NCBI GenBank assembly: GCA_029551925.1
Contig: JAKPEO010000061.1
Coordinates: 1-25,768 of the forward strand
From: a bacterium
GTDB taxonomy: Bacteria > JAGOBX01
DNA length: 25,768 nt
Direction: 5' to 3'
Under the pieces are notes generated by a model. That model worked only from the letters and a program-made list of their open reading frames with translations. It was not told the origin of the DNA and did not search any database. A program made the position numbers and the translations under genes. Below, in pieces: positions 1 through 8,091 of the stretch. How positions within the stretch are numbered: the first letter of the stretch is position 1; each line of letters begins with the position of its first letter.

Positions 1-1
1 A

Positions 2-58
2 ATCCAAAGAGACCAAAAAAATGACTTGATTGCCGATGCTGTGAATAAAACAGAATAA
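2..58 (+). CDS. C-terminal fragment of an unknown gene cut by the window edge
   Basis: One forward frame stays open from the window edge to a TAA at 56-58 and would encode a hydrophilic tail (about 18 residues, ending Asn-Lys-Thr-Glu). The other two forward frames stop earlier. A strong terminator 25 bases downstream supports this being the end of a real transcribed gene. Genes upstream of fliW are often flagellar (flgL or flagellin, for example), but this tail is too short to recognise and does not resemble the usual FlgL or flagellin C terminus. Confidence 0.35.
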   Translation: MQRDQKNDLIADAVNKTE

Positions 59-83
59 TAAATAATTTCCGTTTTACTCACAA

Positions 84-154
84 GCGTCTTTAACTCGGAT
101 ATTTTCTCCTATTGACTTGCTTTATGAAATATCCGGGTTAGAAGCGCGTTTTTT
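84..154 (+). terminator. Rho-independent terminator of the upstream gene
   Basis: The arms 84-104 and 127-147 form a stem of about 21 bp with one C-A mismatch and three G-U pairs, and the loop is 22 nt. A run of six T (149-154) follows directly. There is no A-run on the other side, so it acts on the plus strand and separates the cut-off upstream gene from the fliW operon. Confidence 0.8.
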
Positions 155-185
155 AGCGTATTTCAAAAAAAACAAATAATCGCTA

Positions 186-214
186 TTGACTTTATTAAAA
201 ATAAATTATATTAT
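186..214 (+). promoter_or_regulatory. Sigma-70-type promoter of fliW-csrA
   Basis: TTGACT at 186-191 and TATTAT at 209-214 are separated by 17 bp. This predicts a transcript start near 221, giving a leader of about 37 nt that carries the GGTGA ribosome-binding site of fliW. Confidence 0.55.
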
Positions 215-257
215 AAATTTCATAAATATTTTTTATTGATTTTTGGTGAAGTTATTT

Positions 258-722
258 ATGTTGATTAGCACTAAGACATTGGGCGAAGTTGAAATTAATG
301 AAAAAGAGATTCTGACTGTAGTCGATGGAATTTTCGGATTCCCTGATTTAACAAAATATGTATTATTAATGAAAGAAAACGAAGCGCCATTTGCATGGCT
401 GCAATCAGTAGAGACACCTAATTTAGCTTTTGTAGTAATTGACCCGTATTTATTCAAATACAAATACAAATTAAAAGTAGGCGCGGAATTTTTAAAAAAA
501 ATCGGAGCTGATGATATATCAAAAATTATAAGTTATGCTATTGTTGTAATTCCTGAAAATGCGCCTGATAGAATGACAGCTAATTTACAAGGACCGATTA
601 TAATCAATCCAGCAACCAAACTTGCTTGTCAAGCTATATCTGAAATACCAGAATATACAGTTAGACATTTTATTACTGATGAATTTAAAGAAAAACAAAT
701 AAAAGAACAAGGACAATGTTAG
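258..722 (+). CDS. fliW: Flagellar assembly factor FliW
   Basis: FliW is a small cytoplasmic protein that binds flagellin and, when free, binds CsrA and blocks its RNA-binding activity, so it couples flagellin export to flagellin translation. The 154-aa product has the family features: an N-terminal beta-rich segment with Gly-Glu-Val-Glu, then Gly-Ile-Phe-Gly-Phe-Pro near residue 27, a central Leu-Gln-Ser-Val-Glu-Thr-Pro stretch, and a C-terminal [10 protein letters not shown] motif. TTG and GTG codons lie further upstream at 243 and 246, but GGTGA at 245-249 sits at the right distance from ATG 258, so I start there. Its last 7 bases overlap csrA, the classic fliW-csrA arrangement, which supports both calls. 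Confidence 0.93.
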   Translation: MLISTKTLGEVEINEKEILTVVDGIFGFPDLTKYVLLMKENEAPFAWLQSVETPNLAFVVIDPYLFKYKYKLKVGAEFLKKIGADDISKIISYAIVVIPENAPDRMTANLQGPIIINPATKLACQAISEIPEYTVRHFITDEFKEKQIKEQGQC

Positions 723-949
723 TATTAACAAGAAAAAGAAATCAAAGTATAATAATTGGCGACAACATAGAAATAACTATTGTTGACATACACGGCGAAC
801 AAGTAAAATTAGGCATTACCGCGCCGCGAACAATACCGGTTCATCGCAAAGAAGTATATGAAGAAATACAGCGCGAAAATTTATTAGCTGCGCAACGTGC
901 TACTACACCGCCGAAATTAGAAAATTTAGGAGATATTTTCAAAAAATAA
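716..949 (+). CDS. csrA: Carbon storage/translational regulator CsrA
   Basis: CsrA is a dimeric RNA-binding protein that represses or stabilises mRNAs by binding GGA motifs in leader hairpins. In flagellated bacteria it typically represses flagellin (hag/fliC) translation. The 77-aa product starts Met-Leu-Val-Leu-Thr-Arg-Lys and has the conserved His-Arg-Lys-Glu-Val-Tyr segment. Leu4 and Arg44, the RNA-contacting residues known from the family, are present. The C-terminal tail after residue 60 is longer than in the shortest CsrA proteins and is rich in Pro and Lys. The start overlaps the end of fliW, so the two are translationally coupled. FliW next door is its expected protein antagonist. 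Confidence 0.96.
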   Translation: MLVLTRKRNQSIIIGDNIEITIVDIHGEQVKLGITAPRTIPVHRKEVYEEIQRENLLAAQRATTPPKLENLGDIFKK

Positions 950-981
950 TTTTTTATTTTTATAGAGAGAGGTGTTTTAAA

Positions 982-2235
982 ATGTTAGACCAAAAAGCAA
1001 TTTTAAATCAATGCAAAAAATACGAAAAAGAGATGGTAAATTTTATGTGTGAAATGATAAAAATACCATCTGAAAGTTGTCAAGAAAAAGAAGTAATCCA
1101 GTGCATAAAAAAAGAGATGGAAAAAGTCGGATTTGATAAAGTATTCATTGACAAGATGGGCAATATATTCGGAAAAATTGGCAATGGCAAAAGAATAATT
1201 GCTATGGATGCGCATATAGACACTGTCGGCGTAGGCAGTATGACAGAATGGAAAAAAGTAAAACGCGAGCCGTTTAAACCAGTTGTAAAAAATGGCATTA
1301 TTTACGGACGCGGCGCATCAGATCAAGAAGCTGCTATGATATCAATGGTCTATGCTGGAAAAGTAATAAAAGATTTAAATTTAACTGACGACTATACTTT
1401 ATATATAGTAGGCAGCGTGCAGGAAGAAGATTGCGACGGTTTGTGCTGGCAGTATATACTCAATGAAAAAGTTATACCAAGACCGGAATGCGTTTTAATC
1501 ACAGAACCGACAAATTTAGATTTATATCGCGGACATCGCGGTAGAATGGAAATAGGCGTAACAACATTCGGCAAATCCTGTCATGGCAGTGCGCCAGAAC
1601 GCGGAAAAAATGCAGTTTATATGATGGCAAGAGTAGCCTTAGAAATAGAAAAATTAAACGAGCGTTTAAAAAATAATGTAAAAACAGCAAACCAAAAATT
1701 TTTAGGCAAAGGCACTGTCACAATTTCGCATATAAGTTCAAAAAGTCCATCGCTCTGCGCTGTGACTGGTGAAGCATATATTCATTTAGATAGAAGATTA
1801 ACATTAGGCGAAACTGAAAAATCAGCAGTTGCTGAAATAAAAGATGCTTGCAAACGCGCTGGCTTAAAGCCAAATGAATTTAAAGTTGAAGTATTAACTT
1901 ACGATACTCCATCATATACTGGTTTAAAATATCCCACTAAAAAATATTATCCTACTTGGCTATTAGAAGAAAATCACCCATTATGCAAAGCAGGTTTAGA
2001 AACTTATAAAACTATATTTAATAAAAAACCTGAATTAAAAAAATGGGTATTTAGTACTAATGGCGTAGCTATAATGGGAATGCATAAAGTTCCGTGCTTG
2101 GGTTTTGGTCCTGCAAATGAAATACACGCTCATCAAGTTGAAGACCAAGTGCCGATAGCACATTTAGTAAAAGCAGCTGCATTTTATGCCGCATTTCCGA
2201 AAGTTTATTGTAAAACCACAAAAAAAACTAAATAA
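982..2235 (+). CDS. M20-family metallopeptidase, YgeY-like (selenium-metabolism-linked hydrolase type)
   Basis: This 417-aa cytoplasmic protein is a di-zinc amidohydrolase of the M20/ArgE/DapE superfamily. The metal and catalytic residues are visible: His78-x-Asp80, Asp114 in a Gly-Arg-Gly-Ala-Ser-Asp-Gln motif, the Glu148-Glu149 pair and Glu175 in Glu-Pro-Thr. A dimerisation domain follows His-Gly-Ser-Ala-Pro-Glu-Arg-Gly-Lys-Asn-Ala. The length and these motifs match the YgeY group, which often sits with purine/selenium-dependent degradation genes. No such partners are visible here, so the substrate is unknown. The start at ATG 982 follows a good GAGAGGTG ribosome-binding site. It lies 32 bp after csrA and is probably co-transcribed, ending at the hairpin terminator at 2253. 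DapE, ArgE or peptidase T relatives are less likely. Confidence 0.85.
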   Translation: MLDQKAILNQCKKYEKEMVNFMCEMIKIPSESCQEKEVIQCIKKEMEKVGFDKVFIDKMGNIFGKIGNGKRIIAMDAHIDTVGVGSMTEWKKVKREPFKPVVKNGIIYGRGASDQEAAMISMVYAGKVIKDLNLTDDYTLYIVGSVQEEDCDGLCWQYILNEKVIPRPECVLITEPTNLDLYRGHRGRMEIGVTTFGKSCHGSAPERGKNAVYMMARVALEIEKLNERLKNNVKTANQKFLGKGTVTISHISSKSPSLCAVTGEAYIHLDRRLTLGETEKSAVAEIKDACKRAGLKPNEFKVEVLTYDTPSYTGLKYPTKKYYPTWLLEENHPLCKAGLETYKTIFNKKPELKKWVFSTNGVAIMGMHKVPCLGFGPANEIHAHQVEDQVPIAHLVKAAAFYAAFPKVYCKTTKKTK

Positions 2236-2252
2236 CTAATTTTTATTTTTAT

Positions 2253-2302
2253 ACTGCATTTTGATTTTTCAAAATTTTGAAAAATCAAAATGCAGTTTTT
2301 TT
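2253..2302 (+). terminator. Rho-independent terminator of the fliW-csrA-peptidase operon
   Basis: A perfect inverted repeat has arms 2253-2274 and 2275-2296, 22 bp with no unpaired spacer, so the true loop is the AT-rich centre. Seven T follow (2296-2302). The opposite side lacks an A-run, so it serves the plus strand. Confidence 0.88.
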
Positions 2303-2519
2303 ATTTAACCCTTTTCAATTTAATTTTTATCTTTATCTTTATTCCGCAGGTTTACACTGAAGATATTTATTATTTTTCAACTGCTTCGCAGTTACACTAA
2401 TACAATATGTAACCGTCGAACTGTCTTTGTTAATATTGCTTATTTTTTTGAGTTTTTTTACTGGACTTCACTAAAACAAAATAAGCTGCAAATAAAAAAC
2501 TTACACAACTTATATTTTT
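2303..2519. other. Intergenic region between convergent genes, no gene seen
   Basis: I see no credible ORF. There is a short perfect hairpin (2379-2384 with 2388-2393, 3-nt loop) without a T-run on either side. There is also an imperfect direct repeat of about 15 bp around 2345-2360 and 2387-2400, sharing CGCAG and TTACACT. No clear terminator for the long minus-strand gene ending at 2520 is visible. Confidence 0.5.
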
Positions 2520-5500
2520 TCAGCGCTCGAAATTTTTAATCAAATATTCTTTTTCGCGATAATTTATAATATTATTATCGTCAATATCAAATTCATTATT
2601 TGATTGATTGTAATATCTTTTAAGGATTGCGGCATCACGAATATTAATATAGCCATTTTTATAATAATCGCCTGCTTTTAATTCTGTAATCGCACCTAAA
2701 TAAATATCCGTATCAACGAATATCTGCACAGCGTCGGACAAATATCCAGCCCGTGAAAAAGTCAAAATATATGTATCGCTCGAAATTGCTGCTACTCTAA
2801 AAAATCCGGTATCAGAAGTAATCGCAGCAGCGCTTGAAATACCACCTGTAAGATTTACTAAAATACCTGAATCATATTGATAGCCGTCAAGCGTGACAAT
2901 ACCAGAAATCAAAAAACCGGGCGCTAATATAATAGTATCGTCAACGGGAATAGTTCCTGAATACAAAAACCGCGCTGTTAATATCTGCAAAGAATTAACA
3001 GGCACAGTTGTAGTCGAAGACCAATTATTACTAGACACAAGAGTAATAGATTGCGTTTCGCCATTCAATAAAATTATAATGCTATCGCCGTTATTAGCGT
3101 CAGTTGTAGTGCCAGAAATAGTAATAACAGCGGCGCTAGTATCATAGCGCTGGCCGCTTGTAACAGGCGACAAAATTTTTATAGTTGCGCTGCCTGAAAG
3201 ATAATTGACGAAAATAGTATCTGACCTAATATAAGTATTAGAAAACAACACAGCAACAATGGTATCAACATTAGTTTGCGTAAGCGCAGCAGTACCTTGC
3301 CAAGTGCCATTCATTGCCGATAAAATAACAGTAGTATTTAAATTAGAATTAGTATAAATTTTTATTGTATCGCCAGCATTAGTATTAAGCGTAGTGCCAC
3401 TGATAGTGATAACAGACAAATTAGTATAATAATTATTATCAGGCGAAGTAATTTTTATTTTCGGAGTGGTGTCTTGAATAACAGTAATCACAGCGCTTGC
3501 AAAAGTATCTGTCAGCGGCGCAGTATCTGTTTTTTGAGTTTTTATACTCAATGCAGGTATCATCGCTTGAAAAGTATCTCCGACAGCGGCATTATTAGAT
3601 AAATCAATAGCAACAACAAAATTTGAGCCAGATAATGTATAAGAATAATTCAAATCAGTATTTAGCCAATACGGCGGATCCCAGATTAAATTATCAATAA
3701 AAGTATCAGTTTCTGAATATTTAAAATTACTATCACTATCTAAATACAATTTTACATTTGTTATTGCGGTATCGCCAGTCAAATTACCAATATTTTTTAT
3801 AGTTATTTTTTGAAGCATATCAGTTCCGAAATTCGTGTCGCTTAGCAAACTAAAAGATAAAACCGAAATATTTTCTGCGCCTTGCATCGCCGAAATCGAC
3901 GGCAGCGTATCATTTATATTAAAATACAATTGCGTATCAAGCAAAATAGTATAATTAACAGTAATCGTATCGTATTCAATACTATATGACTGTAATTGCG
4001 CCCAAATTTTTTCGCCGGTTTGCGATATTGGCACAGTTGCGCTCCAATCCTGATTAGCTGATGTTAAAATAATAGTGTCTATCAAATCATTATTGCGAAA
4101 AACAAATATAGTATCGCCGCTAATAGTATTTTGCGTTGTGCCGAATACTATTATGTTTTGTATATGCGTTTCAGAATTATGCGCAGGCGACAGAATTTTT
4201 ATATAAGGTTCAGGCGGAATAAAACCAGCGACTCCTTTAATATTAACTGAATCTATGCTTAATGCTTGAGCATAAGTAGTGGTTGACCCGCTACGCACTG
4301 TGTAATTCCACGCTAAATACAGCGCTTCGTTTTTACGAATATTAACTGGCAATGTATCAGATACAAAAACAGTTGCACCTGGCGCCTCAGCAAAACCATT
4401 ATTATCAGAGTCAGCATTAAATTCAGTTTTAAAATTATCGCCTGCGCTAAACCAGTTTCTACCATCTAACGAATAATACAATTGAATCTTAAAGCCCGCA
4501 GGATTGGTGCCATTGCGATATTTTTCTACTGAATAATTAATATTAAAACCAGTCATATCAGAATCAGAGCCATTTATAAAATATCCGTATAAATTTCCGC
4601 TTTTACAAACAGTGCCGCTCGCAATCCAACCGATTGCTCTATCAGAAGCTGTAGATGCTGCACCGGAAGCGAAATTATAAATTCCAGCAGATGCTGATGA
4701 CGACATATTATTGCCAGCATAATAATCCGTGACAGTAAGCGCAGCATCCCATTCGCCTAATTTATTAACTGTTGTTAATTTATCAGCACGCCAGCCATTA
4801 GGTAAATCTGCTTTTGATACAGTGCCTAATGAATCAAAATTTTGAAAATAATAAGTATCATAATAAAGTAAATTATACGGCGGCGGAGCCGGCGAATAAT
4901 TTACAATTATCGAATGCTGAGCCGTCTCGCTGCCTGAATGTAAAACAGCAGTAATAGTATCGCCGATTCCTGTTAATTGCGCGGTGCCTAACCATATTTC
5001 ATTTTCTTGCGTTAATGTAATTATGCTGTTCAATACAGCGTTTACATAAATTTCAATTGTATCTCCGCTTTCTGAATTCAAACTAATACCATGAATATTT
5101 ATCAAACTAACAGATGTATCGTGATTATTTTGCGGCGTAGTAATATCAATCATCGGCGAAGAATAATAATTCATATAAATAGTATCATATGCAACTAGCG
5201 TAGAATTTAATTTTACAATTATTGCATTGCCGAGCCCTGCTAATTGCGCAGTACCTGACCAACTACCATTACTTTGAGTCAAAGTCGTGATAGATTGAAA
5301 AACAGTATCTCTATAAATTTCCACTGTTTGCCCGGCGCTTGAATATTTGCTGTTTCCATAAATTACAACATTTCTAATATATGTATCGCGCGTTTCTTCT
5401 GGCACTGTAATAAAAATTTTCGGCGAAGTATCTTTCAATGTCCCGATAAATTTTGCGGCGTCAATATTAATAGTGCGCGAAGCGCCGCCAAGCGGCCGCC

Positions 5501-6809
5501 ATATATAAAATTTCACTTTTGCTTTTGTGGCATTATCCGGCGCTTCAAGTTTTTCAAAATTAACCTTTTCCCAAATATCGCGCGCTGTTGCTTGAAAACC
5601 CTGAGCGTCAGATTGCGCAGTTTCAGAAATCAAATTATTAGCGGCATTATACCATTCTACTCCTATTTTAATACGCGCTTCATTAAACGCCTCTGATGAT
5701 GAATTGAACCATATATACGCCGAATATTCATAATTAGTATCAATATCAACAAATGAAGAAGCGACTAGTCTACCACTCGGCGTGCCAGTCAAAGATGAAT
5801 ATTTCAATGATTTAAGTCCGTGCTTTTTACGAGCGCTATCGCCAAAAGTAGCGCCTGTCGCGGTATATGTCCATTTTGTTCCATCGCCTTCAAAACTCCA
5901 ATCGTGATCATCAGTAGTCAATAATCCGCCGGGACTCAAAATATAAACGTTTGTCGGCGTGATATTTTTATTTTCATTACCGGCAGTATCCATAGCAGTC
6001 ACAGCAAAATAATGAGTGCCTTCATTAGTCACATCAAAAGTTAAATAATTAACGTTTTGCCAGTGATATACTCCGCCGGCAAGCGTAGCATTATCTACAT
6101 TAGTAAAATAATCATTAGAATAAAACACGCGATACAAATATATATCATTGTCAATTTCATTCAAATCCCAAGTAACTGTCGCTTGCCCGAAATCTGCAGT
6201 TGCATTAACATTCGACACTAATGACGGCGGAGTATTATCATTACTCACAGGTCCGTCAAATGCAACATCATCAACAAATAGATTATATGTAAATGTCACG
6301 CCCGATTCTTTCCAAGCATTAAGAACTATCATTACTTGAAATACTCCGTCTGGCACAATATACGATTCAGTTGCTTCGATTTCTTCCCAAATATTCAAAT
6401 CATTTAAAGATAAATCAACAGTTGTAGTTTCAGTTTTCGAGCCGTCCGCATAAATCGCTACTATTTGCAATTCTACATATACATCACTTACATCTGCTTC
6501 TTCATTTGTCGCAGATAACAGCAAATACGCTGAAAATACATATTCTTCATTAGGCAAAACATTTAAAATACTCGATGCAATACCAATTTTAGCAGTAGTT
6601 AATAATCCGCCTAATCTACAAGCTTTAAGCCCGCTGTAAGCATTAGGCGTATCTGTAATATTAACATAACTTGGATTTATCGCTGTCCAATTTGTCAGAC
6701 TGTCTTCAAAACCGTTATTTAAACTTGCTAATAAGTTCACAGCGCTAGCATTAGTTTGCAAAAATAAAATTAAAAATAATAACAATAATAATAATTTTAT
6801 TTTTCTCAT
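2520..6809 (-). CDS. Secreted multidomain surface protein with carbohydrate-binding-like, Ig-like and C-terminal dockerin-like domains
   Basis: The protein has 1429 aa with a Sec signal peptide (1-23). Domains in order: a carbohydrate-binding-like jelly-roll domain (about 24-187, with an Asn-Gly-Phe-Glu opening), an Fn3-like domain (194-292), a second carbohydrate-binding-like domain (300-457), two Ig-like repeats (464-638), a domain of about 210 aa with Phe-Asp-Ser-Leu-Gly and Leu-Pro-Asn-Gly-Trp (648-860), a third Ig repeat (868-955), a module shared with the 827-aa protein (957-1112), two more Ig repeats (1117-1296), a carboxypeptidase-regulatory-like domain (1298-1373), and two EF-hand-like loops (1379-1427) resembling a dockerin. 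No catalytic domain is recognised, so binding or adhesion is the likely role. It starts 5 bp after the PorV-like gene, without a Shine-Dalgarno, so coupled translation is likely. Asp-Thr occurs about 32 times by hand count. Confidence 0.85.
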   Translation of the reverse strand: MRKIKLLLLLLFLILFLQTNASAVNLLASLNNGFEDSLTNWTAINPSYVNITDTPNAYSGLKACRLGGLLTTAKIGIASSILNVLPNEEYVFSAYLLLSATNEEADVSDVYVELQIVAIYADGSKTETTTVDLSLNDLNIWEEIEATESYIVPDGVFQVMIVLNAWKESGVTFTYNLFVDDVAFDGPVSNDNTPPSLVSNVNATADFGQATVTWDLNEIDNDIYLYRVFYSNDYFTNVDNATLAGGVYHWQNVNYLTFDVTNEGTHYFAVTAMDTAGNENKNITPTNVYILSPGGLLTTDDHDWSFEGDGTKWTYTATGATFGDSARKKHGLKSLKYSSLTGTPSGRLVASSFVDIDTNYEYSAYIWFNSSSEAFNEARIKIGVEWYNAANNLISETAQSDAQGFQATARDIWEKVNFEKLEAPDNATKAKVKFYIWRPLGGASRTINIDAAKFIGTLKDTSPKIFITVPEETRDTYIRNVVIYGNSKYSSAGQTVEIYRDTVFQSITTLTQSNGSWSGTAQLAGLGNAIIVKLNSTLVAYDTIYMNYYSSPMIDITTPQNNHDTSVSLINIHGISLNSESGDTIEIYVNAVLNSIITLTQENEIWLGTAQLTGIGDTITAVLHSGSETAQHSIIVNYSPAPPPYNLLYYDTYYFQNFDSLGTVSKADLPNGWRADKLTTVNKLGEWDAALTVTDYYAGNNMSSSASAGIYNFASGAASTASDRAIGWIASGTVCKSGNLYGYFINGSDSDMTGFNINYSVEKYRNGTNPAGFKIQLYYSLDGRNWFSAGDNFKTEFNADSDNNGFAEAPGATVFVSDTLPVNIRKNEALYLAWNYTVRSGSTTTYAQALSIDSVNIKGVAGFIPPEPYIKILSPAHNSETHIQNIIVFGTTQNTISGDTIFVFRNNDLIDTIILTSANQDWSATVPISQTGEKIWAQLQSYSIEYDTITVNYTILLDTQLYFNINDTLPSISAMQGAENISVLSFSLLSDTNFGTDMLQKITIKNIGNLTGDTAITNVKLYLDSDSNFKYSETDTFIDNLIWDPPYWLNTDLNYSYTLSGSNFVVAIDLSNNAAVGDTFQAMIPALSIKTQKTDTAPLTDTFASAVITVIQDTTPKIKITSPDNNYYTNLSVITISGTTLNTNAGDTIKIYTNSNLNTTVILSAMNGTWQGTAALTQTNVDTIVAVLFSNTYIRSDTIFVNYLSGSATIKILSPVTSGQRYDTSAAVITISGTTTDANNGDSIIILLNGETQSITLVSSNNWSSTTTVPVNSLQILTARFLYSGTIPVDDTIILAPGFLISGIVTLDGYQYDSGILVNLTGGISSAAAITSDTGFFRVAAISSDTYILTFSRAGYLSDAVQIFVDTDIYLGAITELKAGDYYKNGYINIRDAAILKRYYNQSNNEFDIDDNNIINYREKEYLIKNFER
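2529..2675 (-). other. Dockerin-like double EF-hand segment
   Basis: Residues 1379-1427 of the 1429-aa protein hold two calcium-loop-like segments, each followed by a helix. The first runs Gly-Asp-x3-Asn-Gly-x-Ile-Asn-x2-Asp; the second runs Asp-x-Asp-x-Asn-Asn-x-Ile-Asn-x2-Glu. Spacing and the C-terminal position fit type I dockerins. Residue 3 of the first loop is Tyr rather than Asn or Asp, so calcium binding there may be weaker. It could instead be a generic EF-hand pair. Confidence 0.55.
2922..5420 (-). repeat. Five Ig-like repeats, two pairs and one single copy, in the 1429-aa protein
   Basis: The repeats span about 85-90 aa each at residues 464-549, 552-638, 868-955, 1117-1204 and 1208-1296. 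Each opens with a segment like Ile-x-Ile-x-Ser-Pro followed by Asn or Asp-Thr, has Ile-x-Gly-Thr-Thr in the middle and Gly-Asp-Thr-Ile-x-Ile-Tyr next, then Asn-Gly-x-Trp, and closes on Asp-Thr-Ile-x-Val-Asn-Tyr. They are diverged at both protein and DNA level. Other modules lie between the blocks. Confidence 0.8.
3474..3941 (-). repeat. Shared module of about 155 aa (copy 1 of 3)
   Basis: Residues 957-1112 of the 1429-aa protein match two segments of the 827-aa protein (15894-16355 and 14883-15338). Common landmarks are a Leu-Ser-Phe opening, a Leu-(Trp/Tyr)-Leu-Asp-x-(Asp/Asn)-(Ser/Ala)-Asn segment, Asn-Phe-Val-(Val/Ile)-x-Ile-Asp, and (Glu/Asp)-x-Phe-Gln-Ala-x-Ile-Pro near the end. The family is not one I can name. 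Confidence 0.75.
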
Positions 6810-6814
6810 TATAT

Positions 6815-8083
6815 TTATCTTTTTAATATTTTTAATGCTTGTAAAGCATTGGCATTAAACTTATCCAATTTTAAAACATTTTCATATTCTTTTATTGCAC
6901 GCTGAACATCTCCTAATTTCGCTAATGAATATGCCAGCCATAAACGCGCTGTGATATTATTTTCATCTAATCTTATTGCCTGATCAAATAATATTATCGC
7001 ATAAGGATATTCGCCGTTTTTAACAGCATTATAGCCCGTTAAAATCAATTGATTGATTTTTTCAAGTTTATTATCCTCGCTAAACCGCGATGGTTGTGCA
7101 GCGACCCTCGCTTTATTAACAATATCAGAAGTCACAACAGGTTTTATATAGCGCTGTTTAGTATCGATAATATCGCCAAATACATAATCAACAGAAATTT
7201 TATGAGACGCATCAAATTTACCATACGGCTCATATACATAATCCATATTCCAATTATTATAATTTATTCCTAATCCGAACACATAGCCATTCCCAGCGTC
7301 ATTAACCGTATTAAAACCAGTGCGAAACGCAAAATAATCAATCAATTTCAATTCCATACCAATAGCAAAATCAACTTTTTCATTTTTAGTATAAAACATA
7401 TCGCAATTTGCATTTATCTTATTCATTATATTAAACGATGCGCCGCCGCGTAATTGCAACGGCAGTTCGTCTGCTTTTTCAATAAATTTCAATCTTCCAC
7501 CGATATTAGAAATATTAGCGCCTAATGAAAAATTATCTGTAAACTTATATAAGCCGCCAATATCGCAGCCAAATGTTTTACCGCTGTAATCGTAAATTTC
7601 TTGATTAATATATTTTATTGTAGCGCCTAATCGTAAATTTCTATCAATAAAATCGGTTTTTGACGCAATACTCAAAGAAACAGCAAAATCAGAGCCGTCA
7701 AAACTTTCGCCGGTGCCATAAGGCGCTAAATATGTGGTCCGCGCTTCTTTGCCGTATCTTCCAAATTGCAATGCCATCGCTATATATGAATGATTTTTCT
7801 TTAATGGTCCGCCGATTGCCAAAAACTCGCGCGAAATATCGGCTGGCAAAGTATGCTCCATAAAACCAGCGGCAACTCTATCAAAAGTAGCGAGCCCTGC
7901 TGGATTCCAATGAACTAAATATATATCATTTTCAACCGCCACATATGCGCCAGCCATACCTAATGCCCGACCGCCTGCGCCGAGCGTAATAAACTGCGCG
8001 CCTTTTGTCCCTATATTCTCTTTTGCAAATACAGCGCTATTTATCAAAATCAATATAATTACAACACTAAATAATTTTCTCAT
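6815..8083 (-). CDS. PorV/PorQ-like outer-membrane barrel protein with a C-terminal TPR domain
   Basis: The 422-aa product has a Sec signal peptide (1-20). The body (about 22-305) opens with Gly-Ala-Gly-Gly-Arg-Ala-Leu-Gly-Met-Ala-Gly-Ala-Tyr-Val-Ala and His-Trp-Asn-Pro-Ala-Gly-Leu, the signature of the PorV/PorQ (UPF0164-like) family of outer-membrane barrels, followed by alternating beta-strand-like segments. Residues 340-422 form about two TPR repeats. In Bacteroidota PorV shuttles type IX secretion cargo to the surface attachment complex. The TPR tail is not part of standard PorV and may face the periplasm. It lies between two large secreted proteins, 8 bp after one that carries a type-IX-like sorting tail and 5 bp before the other. 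That context suggests export or surface anchoring. Related proteins occur in phyla without proven type IX secretion, so the role is inferred. Confidence 0.78.
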   Translation of the reverse strand: MRKLFSVVIILILINSAVFAKENIGTKGAQFITLGAGGRALGMAGAYVAVENDIYLVHWNPAGLATFDRVAAGFMEHTLPADISREFLAIGGPLKKNHSYIAMALQFGRYGKEARTTYLAPYGTGESFDGSDFAVSLSIASKTDFIDRNLRLGATIKYINQEIYDYSGKTFGCDIGGLYKFTDNFSLGANISNIGGRLKFIEKADELPLQLRGGASFNIMNKINANCDMFYTKNEKVDFAIGMELKLIDYFAFRTGFNTVNDAGNGYVFGLGINYNNWNMDYVYEPYGKFDASHKISVDYVFGDIIDTKQRYIKPVVTSDIVNKARVAAQPSRFSEDNKLEKINQLILTGYNAVKNGEYPYAIILFDQAIRLDENNITARLWLAYSLAKLGDVQRAIKEYENVLKLDKFNANALQALKILKR

Positions 8084-8091
8084 AAATTTTT

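Noticed and set aside
112-140. TTGACT inside the first terminator as a promoter for fliW
   Set aside because: It lies in the terminator loop and has no -10 at the right distance; the element at 186-214 is better.
243-257. Upstream TTG/GTG starts for fliW
   Set aside because: They overlap the GGTGA ribosome-binding site that is well placed for ATG 258, and they add residues not typical of FliW.
2922-5420. Repeated blocks as recent tandem DNA duplication or a CRISPR-like array
   Set aside because: The repetition is at protein level with strong divergence. I saw no long identical DNA repeats and no regularly spaced short repeats.
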